From positions 1 to 26,117 of the forward strand of contig JAXEJQ010000107.1 in assembly GCA_034101475.1 (NCBI GenBank): a stretch of 26,117 nucleotides of DNA. Direction: 5' to 3'. The stretch is from Limivivens sp034101475. GTDB taxonomy: Bacteria; Bacillota; Clostridia; Lachnospirales; Lachnospiraceae. Below, piece after piece: positions 17,288 through 23,988 of the stretch. Position numbers and translations under genes: made by a program. The stretch's first letter is position 1. The number at the start of each line of letters is the position of its first letter. The notes beneath the pieces are model-generated. The model had not been told where the DNA came from and made no database searches. It saw only the letters and a program-made list of their open reading frames with translations.

Positions 17288-18229
17288 TCAATATTCGATT
17301 TCTTTCAGGTATCTCGCCAAAGCATCCTGCCAGGTGGGCAGAGGCTTAAATCCGTTTTCCACAAGCTTGCTCTTGTCCAGCCGGCTGTTGAAGGGTCTGG
17401 CAGCCCTGGAAATGCCGTATTCCTCCGTGGTAACGGGTGTGACAGTCAGGCGGTCTTCGGAATATTCCGGATGTCCCTGTTCCACAGCCTGGCGGAAGAT
17501 CTCCTTGGTGAAATCATACCAGCTGATGTAGCCGCCCTCGTTGGTGGCGTGATAGTAGCCGTATCGGTCCGTAACGATCATATCCACCAGCAGCCTTGCC
17601 AGATCATAGGTATAGGTTGGAGTGCCGATCTGATCGCATACAACCCGGAGCTGATCGTGGGTTTTCCCCAGGCTCAGCATGGTCTTGATAAAGTTTTTGC
17701 CGTTTTTTCCGAATACCCAGGCGATGCGCACGATAAAGAACCGGGAGAGGGCGCCGGAGACGGCCAGCTCGCCGCCGAGTTTCGTTTCACCGTAAACGTT
17801 CAGCGGCTTGTAGTCCCGGCAGTCCGGCTTCCAGGGTTCCGTTCCCTGGCCGTCGAATACGTAGTCGGTGGAGATGTACATCATCTTGATGTCCAGTTCC
17901 CTGCAGACATTGGCAATGTTTTCGGTTCCCGTCACATTGACAGCGTTAACCTTGTCCTTCTTGTCCTCATCCTCGGCTGCGTCCACGGCCGTCCAGGCAG
18001 CACAGTGGATCACAGCGTCCGGCTTTACTTCCGTCAGGACTTTCCGGACAGCATCGGCATCCGTGATGTCGGTGGAAACATAGGGCATGGCAGTCACGGG
18101 GGTGCCGTCGGCGATTCCGCTGTAAGCAGGAGCCAGATCGCTGCCGATGCCTTCCAGTCCGCGTGCGGCCAGCTCATTCATCACATCATGTCCAAGCTGT
18201 CCTGCAACGCCTGTAACAAATACTTTCAT
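17288..18229 (-). CDS. rfbD: dTDP-4-dehydrorhamnose reductase
   Basis: Last step of dTDP-L-rhamnose synthesis: NADPH-dependent reduction of dTDP-4-dehydro-L-rhamnose. The 313-residue protein starts with a Rossmann motif VTGVAGQLG (GxxGxxG class), contains STDYVFDG (Thr121, Asp122) and the catalytic pair in YGETK (Tyr146, Lys150), followed by RIAWVFGKNGKNFIKTM and a substrate region (GYYHATNEGGYISWYDF). The ATG at 18229 has GGAGG a few bases upstream; an earlier in-frame start gives a non-homologous extension. It is third in the minus-strand order rfbA, rfbB, rfbD, with a 190-base gap after rfbB that holds a hairpin. RfbD homologues can also be named RmlD/SpsK; function is well supported. Confidence 0.93.
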   Translation of the reverse strand: MKVFVTGVAGQLGHDVMNELAARGLEGIGSDLAPAYSGIADGTPVTAMPYVSTDITDADAVRKVLTEVKPDAVIHCAAWTAVDAAEDEDKKDKVNAVNVTGTENIANVCRELDIKMMYISTDYVFDGQGTEPWKPDCRDYKPLNVYGETKLGGELAVSGALSRFFIVRIAWVFGKNGKNFIKTMLSLGKTHDQLRVVCDQIGTPTYTYDLARLLVDMIVTDRYGYYHATNEGGYISWYDFTKEIFRQAVEQGHPEYSEDRLTVTPVTTEEYGISRAARPFNSRLDKSKLVENGFKPLPTWQDALARYLKEIEY

Positions 18230-18310
18230 TTTGATTCCTCCAATTCCGGGGTACTGGTACAATCCACAACAGATAACCGTATGTTTTGCTGGTCTGCTTT
18301 CCCGACAGCA

Positions 18311-18360
18311 CAGGTGCAAAATCCTAAACGCAGTCCGCTGCGCCTGCGTTTTTACACCTG
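18311..18360 (-). repeat. Large hairpin between rfbB and rfbD
   Basis: Read on the minus strand, CAGGTGTAAAA at one end pairs with TTTTGCACCTG at the other (one wobble), and an inner AACGCAG pairs with CTGCGTT. It sits in the 190-base gap of the rfb operon. It has no clear U-tract directly after the outer stem, so it is more likely an mRNA processing or stability element, or a repeat, than a plain terminator. Confidence 0.55.
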
Positions 18361-18419
18361 CACTCTCAAAAAAGCATCCTCTTCGAAACAGTAAGGTATT
18401 TCATGTGGGTTATACCAGA

Positions 18420-19439
18420 TTAACGATTTCCGTACATTTTTTCGTAGTAGTTCTGGTATTCACCGGAAATGATAGTTTCCCACCATTCCTTGTTATCCAG
18501 GTACCACTGGATGGTTTTCTTGATGCCGTCTGCAAATTTGGTCTCCGGCAGCCAGCCCAGCTCATTGTGAATCTTGGTCGGGTCAATGGCATAGCGCATG
18601 TCGTGGCCTTTGCGGTCTGTTACATAGGTAATCAGGCTCTCCGGCTTGCCCAGCTCTTTGCAGATAATTTTAACAATATCAATGTTTCTCATTTCATTGT
18701 GGCCGCCGATATTGTACACTTCACCAACACGGCCCTTGTGGATAATCAGGTCAATGGCCTTGCAGTGATCCTCCACATAGAGCCAGTCGCGGACATTCTC
18801 GCCTTTTCCGTAAACCGGGAGCGGTTTATCATTTAAGGCGTTGGCAATCATCAGCGGGATCAGCTTTTCCGGGAAGTGGTAAGGACCGTAGTTGTTGGAG
18901 CAGCGGCTGATGGTAACAGGCAGGCCGTAGGTCCGGTGGTAAGCCAGCACCAGAAGATCGGCGCCGGCCTTGGAGGAACTGTAGGGGCTGCTGGTGTGGA
19001 TGGGAGTCTCCTCGGTGAAGAACAGATCCGGGCGGTCCAGAGGCAGATCGCCGTAAACTTCATCGGTGGAAACCTGATGATAGCGGGTGATGCCGTATTT
19101 CCGGCAGGCATCCATAAGTACGGCCGTGCCCTTGATATTGGTATCCAGGAAAACCTCCGGATTCTCAATGGAACGGTCTACATGGCTCTCGGCGGCAAAG
19201 TTCACAACGATGTCCGGATGCTCCTCTTCGAATAAACGGTAAACGGCCTCACGGTCTGTGATGCTTTCCTTCACAAACCGGAAATTCGGGTTGTCCATAA
19301 CCGGTGCCAGAGTGGAAAGATTTCCGGCATAGGTCAGGCAGTCCAGGCAGACAATCCGGTAATCCGGGTATTTGTCCAGCATATGAAAAATAAAGTTGCT
19401 TCCGATAAATCCGGCTCCGCCGGTAACAATAATTGTCAT
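18420..19439 (-). CDS. rfbB: dTDP-glucose 4,6-dehydratase
   Basis: Second step of the dTDP-rhamnose pathway: NAD-dependent conversion of dTDP-glucose to dTDP-4-dehydro-6-deoxyglucose. The 339-residue extended SDR protein has TGGAGFIGSN at residues 6-15, the catalytic STDEVYGDL (Thr125, Asp126, Glu127) and YSSSK (Tyr153, Lys157), then RCSNNYGPYHFPEKLIP, NVRDWLYVEDH and YNIGGHNE, all hallmarks of RfbB/RmlB. The ATG at 19439 has AGGAG 8 bases upstream; seven further upstream residues are open but unlikely to be translated. It is second in the rfb operon, 72 bases after rfbA, where an 8-bp inverted repeat (19466-19492) lies. Confidence 0.96.
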   Translation of the reverse strand: MTIIVTGGAGFIGSNFIFHMLDKYPDYRIVCLDCLTYAGNLSTLAPVMDNPNFRFVKESITDREAVYRLFEEEHPDIVVNFAAESHVDRSIENPEVFLDTNIKGTAVLMDACRKYGITRYHQVSTDEVYGDLPLDRPDLFFTEETPIHTSSPYSSSKAGADLLVLAYHRTYGLPVTISRCSNNYGPYHFPEKLIPLMIANALNDKPLPVYGKGENVRDWLYVEDHCKAIDLIIHKGRVGEVYNIGGHNEMRNIDIVKIICKELGKPESLITYVTDRKGHDMRYAIDPTKIHNELGWLPETKFADGIKKTIQWYLDNKEWWETIISGEYQNYYEKMYGNR

Positions 19440-19465
19440 AGTTTTCTCTCCTGTTATCAAGTTTT

Positions 19466-19492
19466 GTATCTGTTCAGTACCTTCACAGATAC
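19466..19492 (-). repeat. Short inverted repeat between rfbA and rfbB
   Basis: GTATCTGT (19466-19473) and its exact complement ACAGATAC (19485-19492) with an 11-base loop. It could be a modest mRNA hairpin inside the operon; no T-run follows on the coding strand. Confidence 0.45.
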
Positions 19493-19511
19493 CATGTTTT
19501 TACAAAATCAT

Positions 19512-20408
19512 TCAGTGAAGAACATCCAGATATTTTCCGTCCAGCACATCCTTCAGATACTGGCCGTACTGGTTTTTCTTCAGGACTTCATAAACCTTCA
19601 GTACATCTTCTCTGGTAATCCAGCCATTCAGGTAGGCAATTTCCTCCAGACAGGCAATTTTGCGGTGCTGATGGGTCTCCACGGTTTTGACAAAGTTCGT
19701 GGCATCCACCAGGCTCTCATGGGTTCCGGTGTCCAGCCAGGTAAAGCCCTGTCCCAGAAGTTCCACGTTCAGGCGGTCGCTCTCCAGATAAATGCGGTTC
19801 AGATCGGTGATTTCCAGTTCGCCCCGGGCGCTGGGTTTTAAGTTTTTGGCGTATTCCACGACTTTATTGTCGTAGAAATACAGTCCGGTAACACAATAAT
19901 TGCTCTTGGGCTTCGCGGGCTTTTCCTCAATGGATACCGCTTTCCCTTCTTCATTGAATTCCACAATTCCGAAACGCTCCGGATCATCCACATAGTAGCC
20001 GAAGACCGTGGCTCCCCTGCCGGACTCCGCATTATTCACGGCGGCGGTGAGACGTTTTTTCAGTCCATGGCCGGAAAAAATATTATCACCCAGTACCATG
20101 GCAACGGTGTCATTGCCGATGAAGGACTCTCCGATAATGAAAGCCTGGGCCAGTCCGTCGGGGCTGGGCTGAACGGCATAGGACAGATTGACGCCGAACT
20201 GATGGCCATCGCCTAAAAGTTCCTGAAACCGGGGAGTATCCTGGGGAGTGGAAATAATCAAAATATCCCGGATCCCTGCGTTCATCAGGACGGACATGGG
20301 ATAATAAATCATGGGTTTGTCATAAATGGGCAGCAGCTGTTTGGAGGTTACCATGGTAAGCGGGTAAAGCCGTGTCCCGGAACCGCCTGCTAAAATGATT
20401 CCTTTCAT
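19512..20408 (-). CDS. rfbA: Glucose-1-phosphate thymidylyltransferase
   Basis: First step of dTDP-L-rhamnose synthesis: glucose-1-phosphate plus dTTP to dTDP-glucose. The 298-residue protein carries the nucleotidyltransferase signature LAGGSGTRLYPLT at the N-terminus, SKQLLPIYDKPMIYYPMS, the metal-site region LGDNIF, IEEKPAKPKSNYCVTGLYFYD and TWLDTGTHESLVDA, as in RfbA/RmlA. The ATG at 20408 is preferred because AGGAG lies 8 bases upstream; a GTG six bases earlier is too close to it. It is first of the rfbABD operon and is preceded by a MerR-type promoter and, further up, by the gene for a MerR-methyltransferase on the same strand. Confidence 0.96.
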   Translation of the reverse strand: MKGIILAGGSGTRLYPLTMVTSKQLLPIYDKPMIYYPMSVLMNAGIRDILIISTPQDTPRFQELLGDGHQFGVNLSYAVQPSPDGLAQAFIIGESFIGNDTVAMVLGDNIFSGHGLKKRLTAAVNNAESGRGATVFGYYVDDPERFGIVEFNEEGKAVSIEEKPAKPKSNYCVTGLYFYDNKVVEYAKNLKPSARGELEITDLNRIYLESDRLNVELLGQGFTWLDTGTHESLVDATNFVKTVETHQHRKIACLEEIAYLNGWITREDVLKVYEVLKKNQYGQYLKDVLDGKYLDVLH

Positions 20409-20476
20409 ATTCACATCTCCTTTTTCTGAAAGTATTTCCTGATTCCTGAGTAAGATTCGCAGCTTCTGTTTACTCT

Positions 20477-20507
20477 ATTATAAAAGGTGACCCAGGGTCA
20501 CCTTCAA
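20477..20507 (-). promoter_or_regulatory. MerR-type promoter/operator of the rfb operon (19-bp spacer with perfect dyad)
   Basis: On the minus strand: -35 TTGAAG (20502-20507), a 19-base spacer and -10 TATAAT (20477-20482). A perfect 21-bp dyad, two 10-base arms around one central base (20484-20504; arm AAGGTGACCC), fills the spacer. Overlong 19-20 bp spacers with a central dyad are the hallmark of promoters activated by MerR-family proteins, and a MerR-family gene lies just upstream. The palindrome is followed by TTTT on the minus strand, so it could also help end transcription of the upstream gene. Confidence 0.75.
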
Positions 20508-20536
20508 GTGCTTTTTCGAAGTTTTTTTATTTTTGG

Positions 20537-21718
20537 TTATTTTTTACAAAGGAAAATTCCTGCATCTTTTGAAATCCGGAATCCTCCGGCGGTTTTTTTC
20601 CGAACGTAGGAACGGAACTCCTTATAACGGTCCAGAATGTACTGGTTCTGGTTTCCATGACAGGAGAGAATATAGGAAATCAGAGGCTCCGGTTCCGGAA
20701 CAACCAGAAAGTCTTCATAGAGCACGCAGTCTGTTTCAGAAAAATAAGGCTGCAGAATAGCCCTGCCGTTTTCCAGGCCGAACCGCTCGTAGAGCTTGTT
20801 GGCAGAGAGCACAATCCGTTCATCAAAGTCCTGGACCAGCTGACTGACCTCCTTCATATGGCTGCTTCCATAGGTGCTGCAGAGAAGGATCCCACCGGGC
20901 TTCAGAACACGCTTTACCTCCGCGCAGACCTGAGGAATGTCTTCACAGTAGAACAGAACATGATTGGCAATGACCAGATCAAAGGACTCCGATTCACAGG
21001 GAATCTGGTGGCAGTCGAAAAGGCGGAAGGAAAAACGGGAATCCTCCTGTCCCAGACTCCGGCGGGCATCCCGGAGCATCCCTTCGGAAACGTCCGAGAG
21101 GGTAATCCGGATTTGCTCCGGAATACGGGAAAGATTTTCCCGCCAGAGCGTGCCGTCTCCGCAGCCGATTTCCAGAATGTTCATACCGGAATGAATCCGG
21201 CACTGCTCAAAAATCCAGGGAAACCAGCCCTGCTGATTCTGGGAATAGAGGCTGTGCAGATTAATTCTTGCGGAAATATTAGAGGCGTTCTGATACTGGT
21301 TTTTCAGGCTTTTCTCCATGCCGGTCAGATGAATCAGGTTCAGCATCTGGTCCCAGTCTACGGAATGCTGGGTCTGAATGGCCTGAGCGGTATCCTGGAT
21401 GGCTTTTTCCACCAGCTGCATCTGTTCAATTCGGTCCTGAACCAGCTTCAGCTGGATATTCAGAGAATCGGCCATGAAATGATAGTCCAAATCATTGATG
21501 GTCATTTCACGGATGTCATCCAGGGAAAATCCCAGATATTTCAGCAGCAGGATCTGCTGGAGCCGGGCAAAATCCTGATCCGTATAGAAGCGTGCGCCGG
21601 CTTCTGTGACGAAAGAGGGCTTCAGAATGTCATGTTTATCATAATAGCGGATGGTGCGCAGGGTAACATGGGCCATGCGGGCGAATTCGCCGGAAGAATA
21701 AAAACCGGGTTTTTTCAT
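20537..21718 (-). CDS. MerR-family regulator fused to a SAM-dependent methyltransferase
   Basis: A 393-residue protein with two parts. Residues about 5-72 are a MerR winged helix-turn-helix (YSSGEFARMAHVTLRTIRYYD, LKYLGFSLDDIREM), followed by a dimerisation coiled coil (about 82-116). Residues about 165-285 form a class I methyltransferase: motif I ILEIGCGDGT (181-190), acidic loop LSDVSEGML, FDLVIANHVLFY and VLKPGGILLCSTYG. The tail (290-393) is unassigned. The ATG at 21718 begins the MerR domain directly; AAGGAG lies 12 bases upstream, slightly far. The MerR effector position is thus occupied by an enzyme fold, which may bind SAM or methylate a ligand; this is inference. Its likely target is the dyad promoter before rfbA, 30 bases after its stop. 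Confidence 0.85.
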   Translation of the reverse strand: MKKPGFYSSGEFARMAHVTLRTIRYYDKHDILKPSFVTEAGARFYTDQDFARLQQILLLKYLGFSLDDIREMTINDLDYHFMADSLNIQLKLVQDRIEQMQLVEKAIQDTAQAIQTQHSVDWDQMLNLIHLTGMEKSLKNQYQNASNISARINLHSLYSQNQQGWFPWIFEQCRIHSGMNILEIGCGDGTLWRENLSRIPEQIRITLSDVSEGMLRDARRSLGQEDSRFSFRLFDCHQIPCESESFDLVIANHVLFYCEDIPQVCAEVKRVLKPGGILLCSTYGSSHMKEVSQLVQDFDERIVLSANKLYERFGLENGRAILQPYFSETDCVLYEDFLVVPEPEPLISYILSCHGNQNQYILDRYKEFRSYVRKKTAGGFRISKDAGIFLCKK

Positions 21719-21750
21719 AGGTGGAAAGTACTCCTTTTCTGGATGCGGAC

Positions 21751-21945
21751 GACTTTGCGGGAGAGCTGCAGACATCTTTCAGCGCAGACACGTTGGTTTT
21801 TGAGATTTCCTGCGCCGCCTATTGACGGGGATTTTGTCTCCATCAAACCGTGGTCGGACAAAATCCCCGTCATTATGCTCGGAAATCTTTCAAAAACCTG
21901 CCTATCGTCTGCCACTGGAAAGATGTGGCAGCTCCTTGCAAAGTC
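21751..21945. repeat. Long imperfect palindrome upstream of the MerR-methyltransferase gene
   Basis: Paired arms from centre outward: 21824-21838 with 21857-21871 (15 of 15); 21795-21810 with 21881-21898 (one 2-base bulge); 21784-21789 with 21907-21912; 21772-21781 with 21916-21926 (one bulge); 21763-21769 with 21928-21934; 21751-21758 with 21938-21945 (8 of 8). The whole forms a stem of nearly 100 bases per arm. It lies between about 22060, where the minus strand reads TATAAT (22057-22062), and the gene start at 21718, so it may be a folded 5' leader or a MITE-like insertion. No coding sequence was recognised here. Confidence 0.75.
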
Positions 21946-22125
21946 TGTCGGACAACTGTGGCAGAAACTCCTGTGCGGGAGACCTTAGCTGCAGTCAGCC
22001 AGATATCTGTCGCCGAAAAGGTGCCGACAGTTGCCGGGTAAATATTCATGGAAGGTATTATAGGACATATTAACATAAATTGATACGTTTTTGAAGCAAA
22101 TCGTTTATTAATATGAGCCAAGGAT

Positions 22126-22173
22126 CCCATGGACATGAAAATCCATGCAAGAATGGATTTTCATGTCCATGGG
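22126..22173. repeat. Perfect 21-bp inverted repeat with 6-base loop
   Basis: The arm 22126-22146 (begins CCCATGGACATG) is exactly complementary to 22153-22173. No T-run follows on the plus strand, so it is not a typical terminator. It ends 8 bases before the dispersed palindromic repeat at 22182. Confidence 0.85.
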
Positions 22174-22181
22174 GCCTACTT

Positions 22182-22236
22182 AATATTCGGATATCGTGGG
22201 ACATTCGTCCCACTTTTATCCTCATATTGTGGCGGG
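22182..22236. repeat. REP-like palindromic repeat, copy 1
   Basis: A stretch of 55 bases that recurs at 26043-26097 with one mismatch (first 48 bases identical). It is itself an imperfect palindrome centred on GTGGGAC-ATTC-GTCCCAC with outer arms AATAT..GGATA and TATCC..ATATT. Two near-identical copies in 26 kb, both intergenic and in the same orientation, mark it as a dispersed repeat. Confidence 0.85.
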
Positions 22237-22561
22237 GTTGAAAACCGTTGCCACTGCGGCATTTCTGTGTGGGGGGAGGATGAAAACCAGCCGCAGGTGA
22301 ACGGAAGGCCAGAGTCTCTGTGACGATAGCGAGGCTTCCGTCGGGAGGGCTGCGCTAGCTGCTGCCACCGAGCGTTTGTCTGAGCCGCAGGCACACAGTG
22401 GGAGCAGATACTGTGAAAAAATGAGCTGCGAAGCAGCGGGAAGTGCCGGAGGCGAGTTTACGCGAATGGCGGCAAATGGGCGCGCGGCCTGAGCAGGAAA
22501 CGCAGCGTGTCACAGGACCTGCCTTCCGGCACCTGCGGCATCCTGCCTTCAACCCTCCCAC
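22229..22561. repeat. Large self-complementary element (about 330 bases), possible structured RNA or repeat
   Basis: The ends pair: 22229-22242 with 22548-22561 (12 of 14). Inside, 22277-22282 pairs with 22539-22544, and 22290-22299 plus 22302-22309 pair with 22530-22539 plus 22521-22528 (18 pairs around a small internal loop). Further inside are small hairpins such as CACAGT/ACTGTG (about 22395-22416) and GCTGC-GAA-GCAGC (about 22425-22437). The arm at 22301-22310 could alternatively pair with 22333-22341. No protein was recognised in any frame. It follows the REP-like repeat without a gap and ends just before the promoter region of the next gene. Confidence 0.65.
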
Positions 22562-22614
22562 CGCAGGAAACCCATGGCGAATCTGTTGAAATTTCTATCT
22601 TTTGGAGAAAGTTT

Positions 22615-22624
22615 GTGCTAGAAT
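22615..22624 (+). promoter_or_regulatory. Possible extended -10 promoter for the MBL-fold gene
   Basis: TAGAAT at 22619-22624 with TG one base upstream (TGCTAGAAT). No good -35 lies 16-18 bases before it; TTGAAA at 22586 is too far. The gene start is about 58 bases downstream. Confidence 0.45.
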
Positions 22625-22681
22625 AGATGACAGGAAAGACGCCATTTAAAAATAGGAACGCAATGGGCAGGAGGTATTGTT

Positions 22682-23404
22682 TTGATTTATAAGCACGTAC
22701 GTAACACGACATTTTTGCTGGATTATGCGGGGCAGCGTTTTCTGATCAACCCGGCGCTGCAGGAGTTTGCCACCGTGGAGGCCGCGGCGGAGCGGGAGCT
22801 TTCTCTGGGAGAGCTTCTGGATGTGGACGCGGTGATTGTTACACGTCTGTCGGAAAAAAACTTTGATGCGGCGGCCAGACATCTGCTGCCCAGGGGCATG
22901 AAGGTGTTTGTGCCGGAGGAAGGGGCGGCCAGGGAGGTGGAAGGCATTGGCTTTTCCAATGTGGAGGTTCTGGAGGAGCATACCCAGTTTCAGTTTGTGG
23001 AACTGTATAAGGTGCCGGCGTTTTCTGGTTTGCCGGGAGAACACACGGGGAGGAATGCAGGCTGCGGCGTGCTGTTTTTTCACCCGGTGCTGAACAGTGT
23101 TTACGTTACCGGGGAGAGTGCCTGGAATGACGGAATGAAAAAGATTATCAAGACATGGAAGCCGCGGCTGATTGTCCTGAATTTTGGCTTTACCGGGCGG
23201 CGGGAGGAGGGCAGATGCTCCATGAGCAATGAGGAAATCGCGGCGGTGCATCTGTCCCTGCCCAGGGCGAAGATTATTGCGAATCTGCCTGAAGATGCAA
23301 AAAAGTATGGGCCGGGGAAAGAAGAACTGCAGAGATATATCTGGGAGCATCGGATGGAGAAGACAGTTCTGTTCCCGGAGGAAGGAGAGGAAGTTCTGCT
23401 GTAG
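22682..23404 (+). CDS. Metallo-beta-lactamase-fold protein lacking the metal-binding residues
   Basis: A 240-residue protein that follows the UlaG-like MBL-fold pattern: RNTTFLLDYAGQRFLINPAL at the start, VDAVIVTR near residues 48-55, ARHLLPRGMKVFVPEE, VYVTGESAWNDG near 140-151 and WKPRLIVLNFG. The metal motif expected as THxHxDH reads TRLSEKN (Thr54-Asn60), so three histidines and the aspartate are Arg55, Ser57, Lys59 and Asn60; the later metal aspartate of TGDT is Glu145, and the expected histidine near IIANLPED is missing. It is therefore probably not a metallohydrolase; a binding or structural role is inferred. The start is a TTG at 22682 with AGGAGG 7 bases upstream; no ATG fits. It stands alone between intergenic repeats and the convergent pyrBI operon. 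Confidence 0.8.
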   Translation: MIYKHVRNTTFLLDYAGQRFLINPALQEFATVEAAAERELSLGELLDVDAVIVTRLSEKNFDAAARHLLPRGMKVFVPEEGAAREVEGIGFSNVEVLEEHTQFQFVELYKVPAFSGLPGEHTGRNAGCGVLFFHPVLNSVYVTGESAWNDGMKKIIKTWKPRLIVLNFGFTGRREEGRCSMSNEEIAAVHLSLPRAKIIANLPEDAKKYGPGKEELQRYIWEHRMEKTVLFPEEGEEVLL

Positions 23405-23480
23405 CATGGATTCAGCAGGATGCAGGCAGTCCCGGCGAAAGAACAGTCTGAAGGAAAGAATTCGGAAACAGAAAGCAAAG

Positions 23481-23520
23481 TGCCGCATGGGGCTGGAGGC
23501 TGCTCCAGACCCATGCGGCA
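23481..23520 (-). terminator. Strong hairpin between the MBL-fold gene and pyrI, likely pyrBI terminator
   Basis: 18-base arms 23481-23498 and 23503-23520 pair with one mismatch around a GCTG loop. On the minus strand it is followed by a T-rich stretch (CTTTGCTTTC), fitting termination of pyrBI; on the plus strand no T-run follows, though it may still block read-through. Confidence 0.75.
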
Positions 23521-23556
23521 TGTCAGCAGGTACAGAAAGAGACAGATCCGCGGTGC

Positions 23557-23988
23557 TCAGTGCTTCGGTCGGTATTTTTCTTCGCAGTATTTGCAGCGGT
23601 AAATACCTTTCTCTTCATCAGCCAGCAGGAAAACGTGATCCAGCTCCTGCTCGATGGAAGTGATGCAGCGGGGGTTCCGGCATTTCAGAACGTTGGTGAT
23701 CTTCTTGGGCAGGGTCAGAGTCCGTTTTTCCACGATCTTTCCGTCTTTAATGATGTTTACGGTGATATTGTGGTCTACAAAACCAAGAATGTCCAGATTG
23801 ATGGAATCAATGGGGCATTCAATTTTGATGATATCTTTTTTGCCCATCTTTTCGCTGCGGGCATTTTTGATAATGGCCACGCAGCAGTCCATCTTATTCA
23901 GCTTCAGATAATGGTAAATCTCCATGCTGTTGCCTGCCTTGATATGGTCCAGGACAACACCTTCATTCAGTGCGCCTACATTTAACAT
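23557..23988 (-). CDS. pyrI: Aspartate carbamoyltransferase regulatory subunit
   Basis: The regulatory chain of class B aspartate carbamoyltransferase, which binds nucleotide effectors and holds the catalytic trimers together. The 143-residue protein has the N-terminal allosteric domain (GVVLDHIKAGNSMEIYHYL, residues 10-28) and a C-terminal zinc domain with all four cysteines: Cys103 and Cys108 in CRNPRC, Cys132 and Cys135 in CKYC. It starts at 23988, overlapping the end of pyrB by 7 bases, so the two are made together in fixed proportion. It is slightly shorter than the E. coli chain (153 residues), as usual in Clostridia. Confidence 0.95.
   Translation of the reverse strand: MLNVGALNEGVVLDHIKAGNSMEIYHYLKLNKMDCCVAIIKNARSEKMGKKDIIKIECPIDSINLDILGFVDHNITVNIIKDGKIVEKRTLTLPKKITNVLKCRNPRCITSIEQELDHVFLLADEEKGIYRCKYCEEKYRPKH

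Noticed and set aside
17228..18394. 388-codon plus-strand frame opposite rfbD
   Set aside because: It runs through the bidirectional terminator and lies antisense to a clear RfbD; no homology recognised.
20657..21988. 443-codon plus-strand frame opposite the MerR-methyltransferase gene
   Set aside because: Antisense shadow; the minus strand carries both the MerR and SAM motifs.
22355..22561. 68-codon cysteine/arginine-rich minus-strand frame in the large self-complementary element
   Set aside because: No ribosome site, biased composition from the repeat's GC-rich stems, and it coincides with the paired arms; better explained as structure than as protein.
22229..22561. Considered RNase P RNA, tmRNA and T-box for the structured region
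   Set aside because: None of the invariant sequence blocks I know for these RNAs was seen, and there is no synthetase or amino-acid gene downstream.
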